In this document: in pieces, positions 1-11,334 of the stretch | Layout: each line of letters opens with the position of its first letter | Numbering within the stretch: position 1 is the stretch's first letter | DNA from: Coturnix japonica | Lineage: Eukaryota > Chordata > Aves > Galliformes > Phasianidae | NCBI RefSeq assembly: GCF_001577835.2 | Contig: NC_029541.1 | Coordinates: forward strand, 2,041,141 to 2,105,140 | Reading direction: 5' to 3' | Length of the DNA: 64,000 nucleotides | Position numbers and translations under genes: made by a program | The notes under the pieces: model-generated | Database searches by the model: none | What the model saw: only the letters and a program-made list of their open reading frames with translations | Told to the model about the DNA's origin: nothing

Positions 1-870
1 GTCCTCTCATCTGGCAGGAGACGGGCTATTGTCTGTGCCGGTGGCTGGAGGGATTCCTTGGGCCCTGGTTGGAAGGAGAGAACCTGTGTGTGGTTTCTTT
101 TTCCCCCTGCTCTCTCTCCTGGGGGTGCTCGCAGCTCGTGCCTGCAGTGCCTTCCCACTGCTCTGTGCTCTGTGCTGTTCTCCCCTGTTGGATTCTATGC
201 TTTGCTACACTTGGTGCTTTCCCCCCCTGGCTTGCTGTGTGTTTGGGGAGGTGGAAGGGAATCTAAGAACTGATCTTTTTCTGCGTGGAAAGAGGAAAAG
301 TAAAAAGCCAACAGCTTCCATTGGTGCATGTGATGATGGGCAGATGGGGCAGGTCATACAATCCAGGCTACCCAACTCACCCCGTCAGCCGCTGGGATGC
401 TCTCCCATGTCTCACTCTGTGGGATGGCATGAGGGATCCCATAGGTTTGAATTACCCTGGGCTGAGGGGCAGGAACCCTCAGTGCTGAGCCTGGTGCAGC
501 CCTGCAGCACATCCCTGCAGGCTTCTTTCCCCCTTGCTGCTTTGCAGATGTATGTGCTGTGTTCCACGGTGCTGGAGAGTGGTGAGCAACCAAGGGGATG
601 CTCTAGGGGTCCAGGGAGCTCAGCAAGAGGCACATTGGCATCACCCATGGTGCCAGGCTGCTGCTGGCTCTGCCCCTGCCCTAACGAGCTGTTCGGCTGC
701 AACACAAACAGGTCAGATAGGATCAGCTCCTGGCCAGGAAGGGTGGCACGGCACAAGGGGAGAATTGCAGGATGTGCCATTGAGGGGTACGAATGGAGAA
801 GGAAAAGCTGGCTGTCGCCATCCCCAAACCTCAGCCCTCAGCTCTGAGCTTTAGCTGGGGCAGCCTGGTT

Positions 871-880
871 GCAGGTAAGT
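871..880 (+). other. candidate 5' splice donor of a non-coding SOX13 exon
   Basis: GCAG|GTAAGT at 871-880 is a near-perfect vertebrate donor, with the cut after 874. No downstream coding frame continues from it, so if it is used it would end an untranslated 5' exon of SOX13. It could equally be an unused consensus match. Confidence 0.25.
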
Positions 881-1459
881 TGATGCACACTGGGGTGGCA
901 GCTGTAGGGCTTTGGAAAGGAGCCCCAGTCGTGATGTTCTTTGGGTACACCTTGTCCTCATGCTTTCACTGTTTGCTGTGGCTCTCCAGGCTGGCACTGC
1001 TCATCCGTGCTCTGTTCGCTCCATTCCCCTCCGCCCTTCATTAAATAGCAAACATTAAAGGCGAAGATCTCTTACATGAAGATATATTCCCTGTGCCAAG
1101 GCAATTGTTCCCGTCCCTATTGTCTGTGCAACAGAGGAGCCCTTGAGCTGAGCACACCTGAGACAGCCAGCGCAGCCTCGCTATGGGAACAAGCCTTGTA
1201 ACAAGATCACCACTCACTTTTCTTCTTTTTCTTCTCCCCGTTTTCTTTTTTTGTTCAGCAAACCATATAATAATCCCACAATGAGGCCCCTTTCACACAG
1301 ACCCCTATTAAAGCACCGGCTGTATTTTAAGAGTAAACTTGCAGTGGCACCGTGGAGGTGAAGCACAATGGGAATGTGACCTGACCAAGTGCTGGCACTT
1401 TGCTTTTGTGCTCTTCCAGCCTCGGGCATTGCACTGTGTGGGTATCCCTGGGCTGACCT

Positions 1460-1619
1460 GGGCTTGGAGAAGCAGGGCAATCCAAAGAAACAACATCCCA
1501 TCAGCTCTGAGCACCCCATTAGCTTGGTGTCTCCTGCTTGGAGACATGTAGATGTCCTTGTTCATGGGTTCTCCACCAACTGATGCTCTGTGTGTGCAGG
1601 AGTCCTGCATCCCTGCTGG
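1460..1619 (+). repeat. direct duplicate (copy 1) of a SOX13 intron-exon junction
   Basis: About 160 bp nearly identical, with only a handful of differences, to 3563-3723. The copy includes the pyrimidine/TG-rich tract, the AG of the acceptor (last intron base 1603) and the first bases of the following exon. Copy 2 holds the real acceptor of the second coding SOX13 exon, so this upstream copy is a displaced decoy or fossil acceptor about 2.1 kb away. Confidence 0.85.
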
Positions 1620-3011
1620 AGGGAGAGAGGGGAAATGATGAGAGGAGCTTAGAAGAATGGATCTTGCTTCTCTACCCTACTGAGCTCTGCTTGTTGCTGT
1701 TGCAACCCCATGCATGTGGAGCAGCACTCAGCACCCACCCAAACTCCCCTCTATTCCTTCACCACCCCCTGAGCCATAAAAGCATCCAGGGCTGCGCTTT
1801 GCTGCCTCAGTTTCCCCACCTGCAGCACTTCAGCCTCTGGGGGCACCTGGATGCACACAGCACACAGAGCACAGCATCCCACTGGCTTCATGCCGGCCCC
1901 ATTCTGCTGCCAGCAGGACCCATTTCCTCCCCATCCCTCGGGGTGTTTTGATGAGCATCCATCCCAGAGGGGGCTGGAGGGGGGATGGAGACATTATCAG
2001 GCTGCTGCCCGAGGTGGGCTGGGGGCAGGAAGGGGGAGCGGGTGGTGCTGCAGGATGCGGGTAGATACCGTGTAGGGCTGGAGCTGGGAGGAAGGCCAGA
2101 GCCCAGAGAGCACCGTGGGTTTGTTCAGAGAAGGGCAGGGAACTGAGATTAAAAAAAGCCCTGCTAAGATCAGAAACTCTGGCGCGCTCAGTGCCCCATT
2201 GTTGAGCTGTCACACTTCCCTTTACTTTATTGCTTTTGTCCAACACCCTATTGTTCCACTTCCTTTTGTCCCCTATTCAGAGCCCTGGCTTTTCATTACC
2301 CAGCCGGCCTTGTTGTTTTCGTTTCTTTTGTTTGAAGTTCCTGAGAGGAAGGTTTTATTTTCAGCAGTTTGATTAATTCGCAGCTTGAGCCTGGCTTTGT
2401 TTGTTGTGTCACTGCTGCCCCAATGGTGCAGCCCGGTCCTGGGGGCCCCCGGATGGTGGGGTGCGAGCAGGACACCCTGATGGATGCAGGGCTATGGGGT
2501 CTCTGCTGGAGGGTGAACACTATCACCCCCATGATCCCGTGCCCTTCATCCCTGTGTAAATCCCATCCCTGATGGTCTCCTTCCCCCATTATTCCTCCTC
2601 GAAAGGTGAAGGGTTGAAAGGGGACGTTTGGTGCTGTTGTTGCTGTGCAGTGTGAGGGCTGGTGGTCCCTGGAGGGGAAATCCCTGCTGGGAGTTCATAG
2701 TGGATGCAGTGGGATCCCAGCTTGTTCCATTTGGGAACACAACCTGTGCTGAGCTGGGGCTGTGCAGGTGATGTGGCTGTGGCACATCCCATGGTAAAAT
2801 AAACCCTAGTTCTGGCCATGCTTGGTGTCCCCTTAGGACATTTTTGAGCCCCATGGTGCCCTGCTGGGGGCTGGTCATGGAGAGCCCATAGGGCACCCAG
2901 GGCTCAGCTTCACTACTAGCATGGGGCAGGGCTGGGCAAAGGGGTGCCCCTGGTGTGTGAGGGGGAGAGGAGACCCCTATCTCTCTGCTAACAACCTTGC
3001 TGTTCTGCAGG

Positions 3012-6000
3012 ATGTCCATGAGGAGCCCTGTTTCTCCCCACCTAGAGCTCGATGGGACAGGTAACATGGTGAACTGCAGCATCAAGACGGAGGAGAAGAA
3101 GGAGAGTGGCTACGAGAGCCCACCAGGGGCTGCCCCCAGCACTGAGCCCCATCCCAATGACCCCCCAGGACCACCACCAAGAGAGGGCACAGACCCCCAG
3201 GTATTGCCACAGGTGGGTCCTATCACTATGACCATCCCTGCTGCTGGCCTTGACCGAGCCCTGGTCTCTTTGGGTTGGCAGTGCACTGCATCCCACCCTG
3301 GGCAGACGGAGGTTGTCGTTTCCCTGAGCTTTTATTCCTCATCCTGAGGAAATGAAGCTGAAACCTGAGGTTCCCCCCAGGCTTTTTGGCTGCTGTCAGT
3401 GCTCTGGGGTCAGCCCTGGGATTTGCCTTTGGCGTGCAGCCCTCAAGGCCACCTGCAGACATCCTCTACTGTCCCCACGTGCAGGACAAGGGCCACTCTC
3501 TTATGTTCCTGTTTTAATTGCTCTCGAGCTTCCTCTCTCTCTGCCCAATATTCTCAGTCCCCGGGCTTGGAGAAGCAGGGCATCCCAAAGAAACAACATC
3601 CCATCAGCTCTGAGCACCCCATCAGCTTGGTGTCTCCTGCTTGGAGACATGTTAGATGTCCTTGTCCATGGGTTCTCCACCAACTGATGCTCTGTGTGTG
3701 CAGGAGTCCTGCTCACCTGCTGGTGATGCACTGGAGCCGCGGTGCTCAGCCTTTGAACCTGCTGTTGGCAGCCAGGAGAAGCTGGACTTCAACAGGAACT
3801 TAAAAGAGGGTAAGAAAGGTTTCTGGGACCTCTTCTTATTTTTGGAGAGATTTGGGTTTGGAAGAGCCATGGTGCAGAGCTTCAAGCTGTGCTCACATGG
3901 CTCTTCTTTCCCCAACCTGCTCTGCTGACTGCCTGCTGATGGGGACAGTGATGCCAACCATTGAGAAATTACTCTCCAGCGACTGGAAGGAGAGGCTGCT
4001 GGGCCGAAATGCTGCTGAGACCAAAGAAGTGAAGGGTGAGGTCCCTTCTGTGCCACCTCAGTGCTCTGTGCCCCTCTTTGGGTGCCCACAAGGCTTTGTG
4101 TTCCCCCATCAATTGGAGGGGAGGTGTCTGCAGTGTCTTGTTTTGGGGATGATTTGTAGTTCTTTACCCAAAATGCTCATTACCCAGAACTGGTCCTTCC
4201 TGATAAAACCTTGCTCTGATGGCACAGAGGGGCTTTTCAACCCCCCCCCTCTGACCGCAGCCCCCACCTGTGGTGGTGATGCTGCTTCTCGAGCCCCCAA
4301 CTTTGCTTCTTCCTTATGCAGGAACTCAGGAGAGCCTGGCAGAGAAAGAACTCCAGCTGCTTGTCATGATCAACCAGCTGTCCACGCTGCGGGATCAGCT
4401 CCTGACAGCCCATTCGGAGCAGAAGAACATGGCTGCAATGCTCTTTGAGCAGCAGAAGCAGCAGATGGAGCTGGCGCGGCAGCAGCAGGAGCAGGTGGGC
4501 TCCAGGGGGACCTGTGTCCCTTCGGGGGCACTTTGGTACCCTCTGACTATTGAGGCAGGACCAGGAGGGCAGGGTCCAGGGGTCAGAATCCCTCTAGAAG
4601 TGATGAGGAGGAAGCTCTTTAGTATCTGTCCAGAAACCTGCCCTGTTTCTGTGCTGATCCCAAGACTTCCCATCCTGTTGCTTGCTATAGGGTGGCTCAG
4701 GGTCAAAGCTCTCCATCCCTTATCTCCATGTTGAGGATGAATCATAGGAAGTCTTTAACGTGCTCTCTGTCTCCTTTCTTCCAGATTGCGAAGCAGCAGC
4801 AGCAGCTCATCCAGCAGCAGCACAAAATCAACCTTCTGCAGCAACAGATCCAGGTAAAGGTGTGGGACACCCCTCTACCCTCCCACAGAGCTGGATAGTG
4901 GGGACATCACCCAGCTCTGCCATCCCACAACCATTATCTGTGGTGCTCTTTCCTCCAGCAGGTCAACATGCCCTACGTCATGATCCCTGCCTTCACCCCC
5001 AGCCATCAGCCCCTTCCCGTGACACAGGACCCTCAGATTGCTCTGCCCATCCAACCCATCCCCTGCAAGCCAGGTGAGCCGAGTCCCCTGGGCTCAGGGA
5101 TGCCTGTGGGGTGCCCTCATCCCCCAATACTTCCTCTGTTCCCTGCAGTGGATTACCCCGTGCAGCTGCTGCACAGCCCTCCTCCTCCCACGCTAAAGAG
5201 ACCCAGTGGCTCCGGCCACCTCCAGATGCAGGTATGGCCTCAAAGTGCCTCTACAGCCCCAAAGCACTCACTGTACCCCTGCACCTGGGGTGTGCCAGTG
5301 GCTGCACATCACACCCTGCCTTCTCTCTACCTTAGGAGACCTCACAGCCGCTGAACTTGACGGCCAAACCCAAAGGCTCCGAGCTCCCCAGTGCCTCCAG
5401 CTCACCCAGTCTGAAGATGAGCAGCTGCCAGTCCCTCACACCGAGCCATGGGGCCATGCGAGACCTGCAGAGCAGCCCGTCCAACCTGCCCTTGGGTGGG
5501 TTCCCATCACCTCCACCCATGGAGGGTCCTAAAACCACCCCATAACACCTCCAAGAGGCAGCAGACTGCTCTGCTCCATGGAGTCCCACCTTGTTGGGGT
5601 TCTCTGGGTGCCCCATTTTTTGCTGGGTTGGGGGATAGGCACTATGTAGTTTTGGGGTACTGATGGGTAACCCCGGGCTGGTTTCCCACCAGGATTCTTA
5701 GGTGAGGGTGATGCCATCACCAAAGCCATCCAGGATGCACGGCAGCTGCTGCACGGCCACAGTGGTGCCATGGAGGGTGCACTGAGCCACCCCTACCGCA
5801 AGGTGAGCCCAACCCAGACCATCCCCCATCCCCCTCCATCCCTGCACCCCACGATGACTCCATCCACGCTTCCTGCAGGACCACGTTGGCATCGATGCTT
5901 CCCCTGTGAAGGAGCGGATGGAGGAGACACCCACACACCGCCTGGATGAGGCTCTGCTGAGCTGTGAGATGGATGGTATGGGGACAGCGGGTGCCATGGG

Positions 6001-8721
6001 GCAGTGCCACATTGCTATTCCTCCTGCTCAAACCCAGCCTTTGGGTTCCCCTCATAGGAACGAGGCATTTCCCCGAGTCCAGGAACAACAACCACATCAA
6101 ACGGCCCATGAATGCCTTCATGGTGTGGGCGAAGGATGAGAGGAGGAAGATATTGCAGGCGTTCCCAGATATGCACAACTCCAGTATCAGCAAGATCTTG
6201 GGTGAGTGCTCCGCGTCCACCCTTCCTTGCTGTGTATGGGTGGGGGGATCCCAGCTGTGGTGGGGGATGGAATGGAGAGGGAAATCCACAGCACTGGGGG
6301 GGGCGCAGCAATGGGGCCGTGATATCAGATTGACAAAGGTGTGCAAAGAGGAACCAGAGGCTGAAGCAGCAGCAGGGGCACACTGCATGCTCAGGGTGAG
6401 GGTGGACATGGACCCACTGCTGAGTGGCCATGGACATCCTTTCGGGCAGGGACCTTTGGGGTAAATTATCCCCCTATGCCAGGGTCCAGAGCACTGTTTC
6501 ATTGCTATCTTCCACCAAGAGCAACTCTACTCACCACCCCTGAACCCCCTCTCCCCCCCAATGCTCTATGTGCCCCATGCTGCTGTATCCCAGCAATATG
6601 ATTTTACACCATCCTCAATTGCCTGGCAGCATCCTCCAGCCCTCTCCCCCAACCCCCCACCAGCATCTTGCTGTCACCCCAGCCCTGGGGCAGCCTGTTT
6701 CACCCCAGCTATTAAAAGCAATTGATGCGGTCTCCCAGTAGCCCATCCGAAGGCTCACACACTTTGCTCCACCTCCACCTCGTTTTAGCAGCTCCGCTCT
6801 GTTTAAAAAAGAAGCGAAACAATTGCTGGGCTTTTCCCTTTGAAAAGAGCACGCAGGCAGGATCTGCTCATAACCACTGGGGGTCGGAGAGGGGTCCAGG
6901 AGCCGGACGTGTGTGGTGTTCTGGTTGCTGTCATACTTGATGTCCGTGGCTTTAAATAGCTGGCGCAGTTCTGCCTGGGGAGCCAGAGCTGCTTGTTGCT
7001 CACTGGGGCAAATTTAACCTGCAGCTGAGCAGGCTGGGACCGGTGCTCACTTGAGGCTGGGGGTTTTGGTTGCTGTGTGCTTCCCTGAATGGCTGCTGCT
7101 GAGAATGTGGGGCTCAGGCAGCATGAAGGGCTGAGCCAGAGGGAGGATGTGGGATGTGTATGGCTCCGTGCCTTGGCTTACCCAGAATAACCAACTGGTG
7201 GTGCAGGGGAGGGAGATGTGCTCTAGGGGATGGTGACCCAAGGGAGGGTTTAGGGAATGGGAATAGGGACTCTAGAGGTCTAAAGCCAGAAGTGCTGCTG
7301 GCATCATCATCAGATGAGGATGCTCAAGGCTGTATGTTGGTTCTGAGCATCTCCAAGGGTGAAGATCCCACACCCCTCATGGACCTTTTCCCAGGGCTGC
7401 CCCACTCCCTGCAGGATGAATTGTTTCCTAGTGCCCAGCTGTAATTTGCCTTTCATCTGCTGCCTCTTGTCCTTCAAATTGCACCTATGTGGAGAGCTGG
7501 GCTCGCTCTTCCCCATATGCCCTTTATGCAGTGGAAGCTGCAGTTACATCCCCTCCACCTTCTCTTGGGCTGAGCCATCCCAGACCCACTCCATGGTGCA
7601 ATCATGCGATCCCTCCAGTGTGACCATCACTCCCCATACCCAGACATGGGTCTGGATGCAGCCCCTGTTCCCATCCCTCTCCCCAGCCAGCAGCCTTGTG
7701 CTGTGCTCAGCTTTCCACTCCTGCCTTGGGTGCAGGTGGAGATGACAGTGCAGGTCAGCCAGTGGGGGAATCCAAGTCACTCTATTGCAGCCACAGCACC
7801 CACTGGGAGAGGTGCCCCAGAAGGTCAGGGCTGGGGACCATGCATGGCAGGGATCCCAGGGGTACCACCAGCCCAGCCCTGGCTCCTATCTCACTTGAAG
7901 GCCCCACGGTCCAGAGATGCATCCCACTACTGCACATTCCAGTGTAGCATGCATAGGGCAGCATGTGAGCATTCCCAGATCCACAGAATGACTTGGGTTA
8001 GAAGGAATCTTAAAGACCATCTAAATCCAGCCCCCGTGAGCATGAATCCCCCTCTTGCCATGGGATCATGCACACAGATCTCCATGGGGAAAGCTGCAGC
8101 ACGGCAGGGGCTAAACACATCCCATGGCCTCCTCTGTGCCCAGGCTCCCGCTGGAAGTCGATGTCGAACCAGGAGAAGCAGCCTTACTACGAGGAGCAAG
8201 CCCGGCTGAGCCGGCAGCACCTGGAGAAGTACCCTGACTATAAGTACAAACCCAGACCCAAACGCACGTGCATCGTGGAAGGGAAACGGCTGCGTGTTGG
8301 GGAGTACAAAGCACTGATGAGGAACCGGCGGCAGGACGCCCGGCAGGGCTATTTGATAGGGTAAAACAGAGGGATGCCCTGGGGGCAGCGAGGGGCTCGC
8401 CCCGCTCCCATCCCGCTCATAGCATCCCATCCCTTATCCCGCAGTCCCCAGGGCAGCCAGCTGCCCCCCAGCTCCTCGGATGTGCTGTACCCACGGCCGG
8501 TGGGCATGCAGCTGCCGTCCCCGTTGATGGAGCACTACCTGCCCCGCGGTGTGGACCCCAGCATGCCCGTCATCGTCAGCGCTCGTAGCCTGAAGGAAGG
8601 TGATGGCGGTGGGGACGATGGGCACTCGGTGGCGGATGGTGAGATGTATCGTTACAGCGAGGAGGAGGACTCGGAGGGAGAGGAGAAGAGCGATGGAGAG
8701 CTGGTGGTGCTGACAGACTGA
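3012..8721 (+). CDS. SOX13: SOX13, SoxD-group HMG-box transcription factor
   Basis: Coding exons: 3012-3212, 3704-3809, 3949-4035, 4322-4494, 4785-4853, 4959-5073, 5149-5231, 5336-5495, 5693-5802, 5879-5975, 6058-6201, 8144-8360 and 8445-8721. Phases join without a break to give 612 aa (human SOX13 is about 622). The start MSMRSP matches the human N-terminus. Residues about 130-215 form the SoxD leucine zipper and Q-box ([14 protein letters not shown], then glutamine runs), used for dimerisation. The HMG box lies near residues 413-485 ([19 protein letters not shown]). The C-terminus is acidic and ends GELVVLTD. SoxD proteins lack their own activation domain, bind the minor groove and modulate SoxE and TCF/LEF targets in the nucleus. 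The HMG box is split by a 1.9-kb intron. The first exon has two in-phase donors and exon 6 has a NAGNAG acceptor. No frame damage is visible. Confidence 0.95.
3563..3723 (+). repeat. direct duplicate (copy 2), carries the functional SOX13 acceptor
   Basis: Partner of 1460-1619. The AG at 3702-3703 is the acceptor of the SOX13 exon 3704-3809, whose reading frame continues correctly into the next exon. The duplication ends about 20 bp inside the exon; beyond that the two copies diverge completely. Confidence 0.85.
4322..5073 (+). other. SOX13: SOX13 exons for the leucine zipper and Q-box coiled coil
   Basis: Exons 4322-4494, 4785-4853 and 4959-5073 encode the SoxD dimerisation region: a heptad leucine pattern ([19 protein letters not shown]), then a glutamine-rich helix ([19 protein letters not shown]), then the start of the proline-rich linker ([11 protein letters not shown]). 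SoxD factors homo- and heterodimerise through this segment. Confidence 0.9.
6715..6960 (+). promoter_or_regulatory. candidate intronic regulatory block in SOX13
   Basis: The middle of the intron that splits the HMG box turns AT-richer and carries AACAATTG near 6819 (a SOX-type core), CCCTTTGAAA near 6837 (a TCF/LEF-like core) and TTTAAA runs. SoxD proteins work together with TCF/LEF, so an autoregulatory element is conceivable. This rests on motif reading only. Confidence 0.25.
7417..7580 (-). repeat. old CR1 LINE fragment
   Basis: The + strand reads like the antisense of the CR1 3' region: a segment with 'ctgcctcttgtcctt', then 'ccttctcttgggctgagcc', in the usual order. It is clearly diverged. 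It lies within the SOX13 HMG intron. Confidence 0.6.
7980..8033 (-). repeat. CR1 LINE 3'-end scrap
   Basis: 'acagaatgacttgggttaga' followed by 'aggaatcttaaagaccatct' is the antisense of the well-known 3' end of chicken CR1. It is a short truncated piece about 110 bp before the second HMG exon. Confidence 0.65.
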
Positions 8722-9870
8722 GGGGCCAGGGTGGGGGGCAGCGGGGCTGGCTGGCACCAGGCGCTGGTGACCCCCAGTGAGATGGGATGTGGTTCAGGCA
8801 AAGACCCAGCGGCTGCAGGGATGAGATGAGCGGTGGTGGGTGATGGGGGGGATTTGAGTACGTGGTGGTGCCGCTGCTGCTGTAAGGGAATGGGGCTCTG
8901 CAGCTTGGTCAAGAGCTGATGGCTTGGGGAGCCATCCAGTAAGGACCTGAAGGGATTGGGACATGGGAGAACTTCCAGCCCTCTACTCCCTACTTATGCC
9001 ACCTGCCACCCCGCAGCTATGGGGACACCCATAAGCTCTGCTCAGCCCAGCCCTCCCCACCCTACCACCATTCCCCTTCTCAGCCTGTCAGTGAATTCTT
9101 ATGGAGCCTTTTTTAGCTCTTGCCTGACCCGAATGCAAGCCAAGGGCACTGAGGAGCCCTTTATGCTCCTTACGCTCTGTCCCACTTTGTAAATAAAGAG
9201 GGTGCTGTTCCCTGGCTGAGCCCCAGCCCTCAGGCAGCCCCAGCATTGCTCTGGGTCCACGCATCCCTCCTTTGCACCGCAGCTCTGTGAGCGCAGGCTT
9301 CACCCCATGCATTGTGGCATGGGGAGGGGGGGAAGAGAGGAAAAGATGGCAGCAATTTAAAAGGAGGAAAAAAAGAAATAATACCTGGCTCTGCTCAGCA
9401 CCCGTGCACCCAGCACAGGGTTTGCATGCGGGTGCAGCGGTGGCTGTGCATGCAGCACCAGGCGCAGTGTAGAGCACATGCACCGCCGTGTGGCAGCAGC
9501 CAGGCACAGCCTTGTTGCATGCATCACATCCCTGCTACGGGCTGCAGCAACACCACTGCTCCCCCACACTCCAGGGCCACAGCAGCCAGTGGGGGTCCTT
9601 TCTCTTTGCCCACCCCACTCTCTCTTCCCCTTTTCTCAGTGCTTTATTTATTCCCCCCATGGCACAGCTCAGGCTGGGGGCTGGATGTGGCCGTGAATAT
9701 CAAAGGGGCAGCTCTTCTCTTTTCTCTTTTTTTTTTTTTTAAAGACTGTAAATATAGATAGAGCTTTATTTTGTTAATAAGACGACGAGTAACTTAACCT
9801 GTATATTTCACATACTTGTTTACAAACTGCCCTCTCCACCCCTTGGCACAATAAAGATGATGTTTTGGAG
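8722..9870 (+). other. SOX13: SOX13 3' UTR with two polyadenylation signals
   Basis: After the stop codon there is no coding frame of interest. AATAAA occurs at 9192-9197 (a possible short 3' UTR) and at 9850-9855 (likely main end, cleavage near 9870). Just before the second signal is an AT-rich stretch with a T run (9729-9742) and 'tgtaaatatagatagagc'. Two signals suggest alternative 3' ends. Confidence 0.65.
9850..9855 (+). terminator. SOX13: SOX13 distal poly(A) signal AATAAA
   Basis: Canonical hexamer about 1.13 kb after the SOX13 stop codon and the last one before the oppositely oriented ETNK2 3' end. Confidence 0.6.
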
Positions 9871-10229
9871 CTCAGCTCAGGGCTGGGTCTGGCCAACCCA
9901 GGGGCTTGGGATCCAGATCTGGGAGCTTCCTTCTCCCTTCCCACCTGTTTTCCTGCTCCATACGATGCTTTCTCTGTGCTGTTCCATTGCTCTTTCCTCT
10001 GCCCTCTCCTCCCTTTCCCCTTCTCACCTGTCTCATCCCCACTTCAGCCTCCTCTGCCTGTTGCCTCCTGCAGCCAAATGCTCCGTGCTGCCCTGCCTGA
10101 AGCAGGGGGCACTGCACTGCTGGAGAGGTGGGAGGGAACAACAGCAACACACCCTGTGATGAGGGACCCCCCCTCAACTCCTGCACCAGCCCAAGTCCTG
10201 CACCAGGCACCACAGATCCATTAGCCCCC

Positions 10230-11334
10230 AGTTTCCAGCTATCAGCAGCTTTTATTGTGCACCAAAACAACCACCAGATGCAACAAAAGTCGCAGGTTTT
10301 TGCTGGGTTTATGTTCCTGTGCCCTGGCTGAGGGGGCAGGTGCTTTTTCCCATTGCATCTGCCAAGCAACCAAGGCAAGTGACCATGTCCCCCAGCCCCC
10401 ACCTGATGCACCACCACTGTCATGAGCTGGGCAGTGCTCGGTGGGATAGGCCCATCCTTGCAGAGGGGACAGCAGCCAAATACCAACTGGGGACAAAGCT
10501 GTACCCACTTGTTGGGACAGGTTGGCTTCATCCACCTCATGCCAGGGCATCCCCACGTGGGCCTCCAGAGCTGCACCAATGGGGGTGCCACTCTCTGGAC
10601 CTGTGGCTGCACTGAGCTCCCCAATATAGGGGGATATAGGGGGTTATAGGGCTGGGAGCCCCCCCACTGCACTGTGGGATGCTGCAGGTGAAGCTGATGG
10701 GGCTGTGGGGAGGTGCAGCCCCAAGCTGAGCACAGAACAGTGCTTGAAGCACTGCTGAGGATGCTGCCTTTGCTGTCTTGCAGTGCCATGGCAGCAGCAC
10801 CCATCCTGCTTGGAAGAGTGTCCCATGCTCAGATATAGGCCCAGCTCTGGGGTGAATACAGACCTATAAAGGGTGGTTCTCGGGGTCAAGAGCACTGAGC
10901 AGGCAGGGCAGAGGGGACAGTGAAGCTGACAGGCACAGCGTGAGCACAGGGCAGCTAAAGCATCCCAGCAGTGCTCAGTGCTCCTGAATGGATGGATGAG
11001 GGGTCCCATTTCCTCCCATTGCCAGGCCCAGCAGCAGCAATACCAGCAAGACACAGGGCTGCCAGGTAGTGGGGCTGAGCCAGGCTTGCTGTAAGGCGAT
11101 GGTGAGGTGTCCTTGTGTAGGCAGGGACCTCTCCGTGGTCCTCTTGAGGATCTCATGGTCCAGTCTTGGGTATGTCCAGGGTCTCCTTTAATCGGTGGCT
11201 GGGGCAAAGTTCCTCTTCCCCCTTCCCACCATTGGGACCTGCCCTCACCCCTGGGTGGGGAGGGGGCGAGGGAGGTGCCAGGGCTGTGGATGCAGCAAGG
11301 ACAAAATAACTCAGGGTCCCATGGGCCAGAGCTG
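10230..11334 (-). other. ETNK2: ETNK2 3' UTR
   Basis: Runs from the ETNK2 stop codon to a reverse-strand AATAAA at 10251-10256 (TTTATT on +). The open frames here are not gene-like. Its end lies about 370 bp from the SOX13 end, so the two genes converge. Confidence 0.6.
10251..10256 (-). terminator. ETNK2: ETNK2 poly(A) signal AATAAA (minus strand)
   Basis: Canonical hexamer about 1.08 kb past the ETNK2 stop and the first good candidate on that strand. Confidence 0.55.

Larger units (their letters stand above)
1..3010 (+). other. SOX13: SOX13 5' intron / upstream region, non-coding
   Basis: No protein-coding exon is supported here. Open frames are rich in Cys, Trp, Pro and Ser and match no family I know. 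The stretch ends in a splice acceptor (3001-3010) followed at once by the first coding SOX13 exon, so most of it should be the intron before that exon. Vertebrate SOX13 normally has non-coding 5' exons. One candidate ends at 874, but its start cannot be placed. The region also holds a copy of a downstream SOX13 acceptor (1460-1619). Confidence 0.6.
6093..8262 (+). other. SOX13: SOX13 HMG box, interrupted by one intron
   Basis: The DNA-binding domain is encoded by the ends of exons 6058-6201 and 8144-8360. The intron falls after SSISKILG, before SRWKSM, at a glycine codon split 1/2. Core residues ([16 protein letters not shown], then [19 protein letters not shown]) match human SOX13 as I remember it almost exactly. 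Confidence 0.92.

Noticed and set aside
29-847. 272-codon open frame on the + strand
   Set aside because: Starts at TTG, composition dominated by Cys, Leu, Ser and Pro, overlaps equally good frames, no family similarity; GC-rich non-coding sequence stays open by chance.
9872-10804. 310-codon frame on the - strand between SOX13 and ETNK2
   Set aside because: Runs across the ETNK2 3' UTR into the SOX13 3' UTR region, has no domain, and both poly(A) signals lie inside or next to it.
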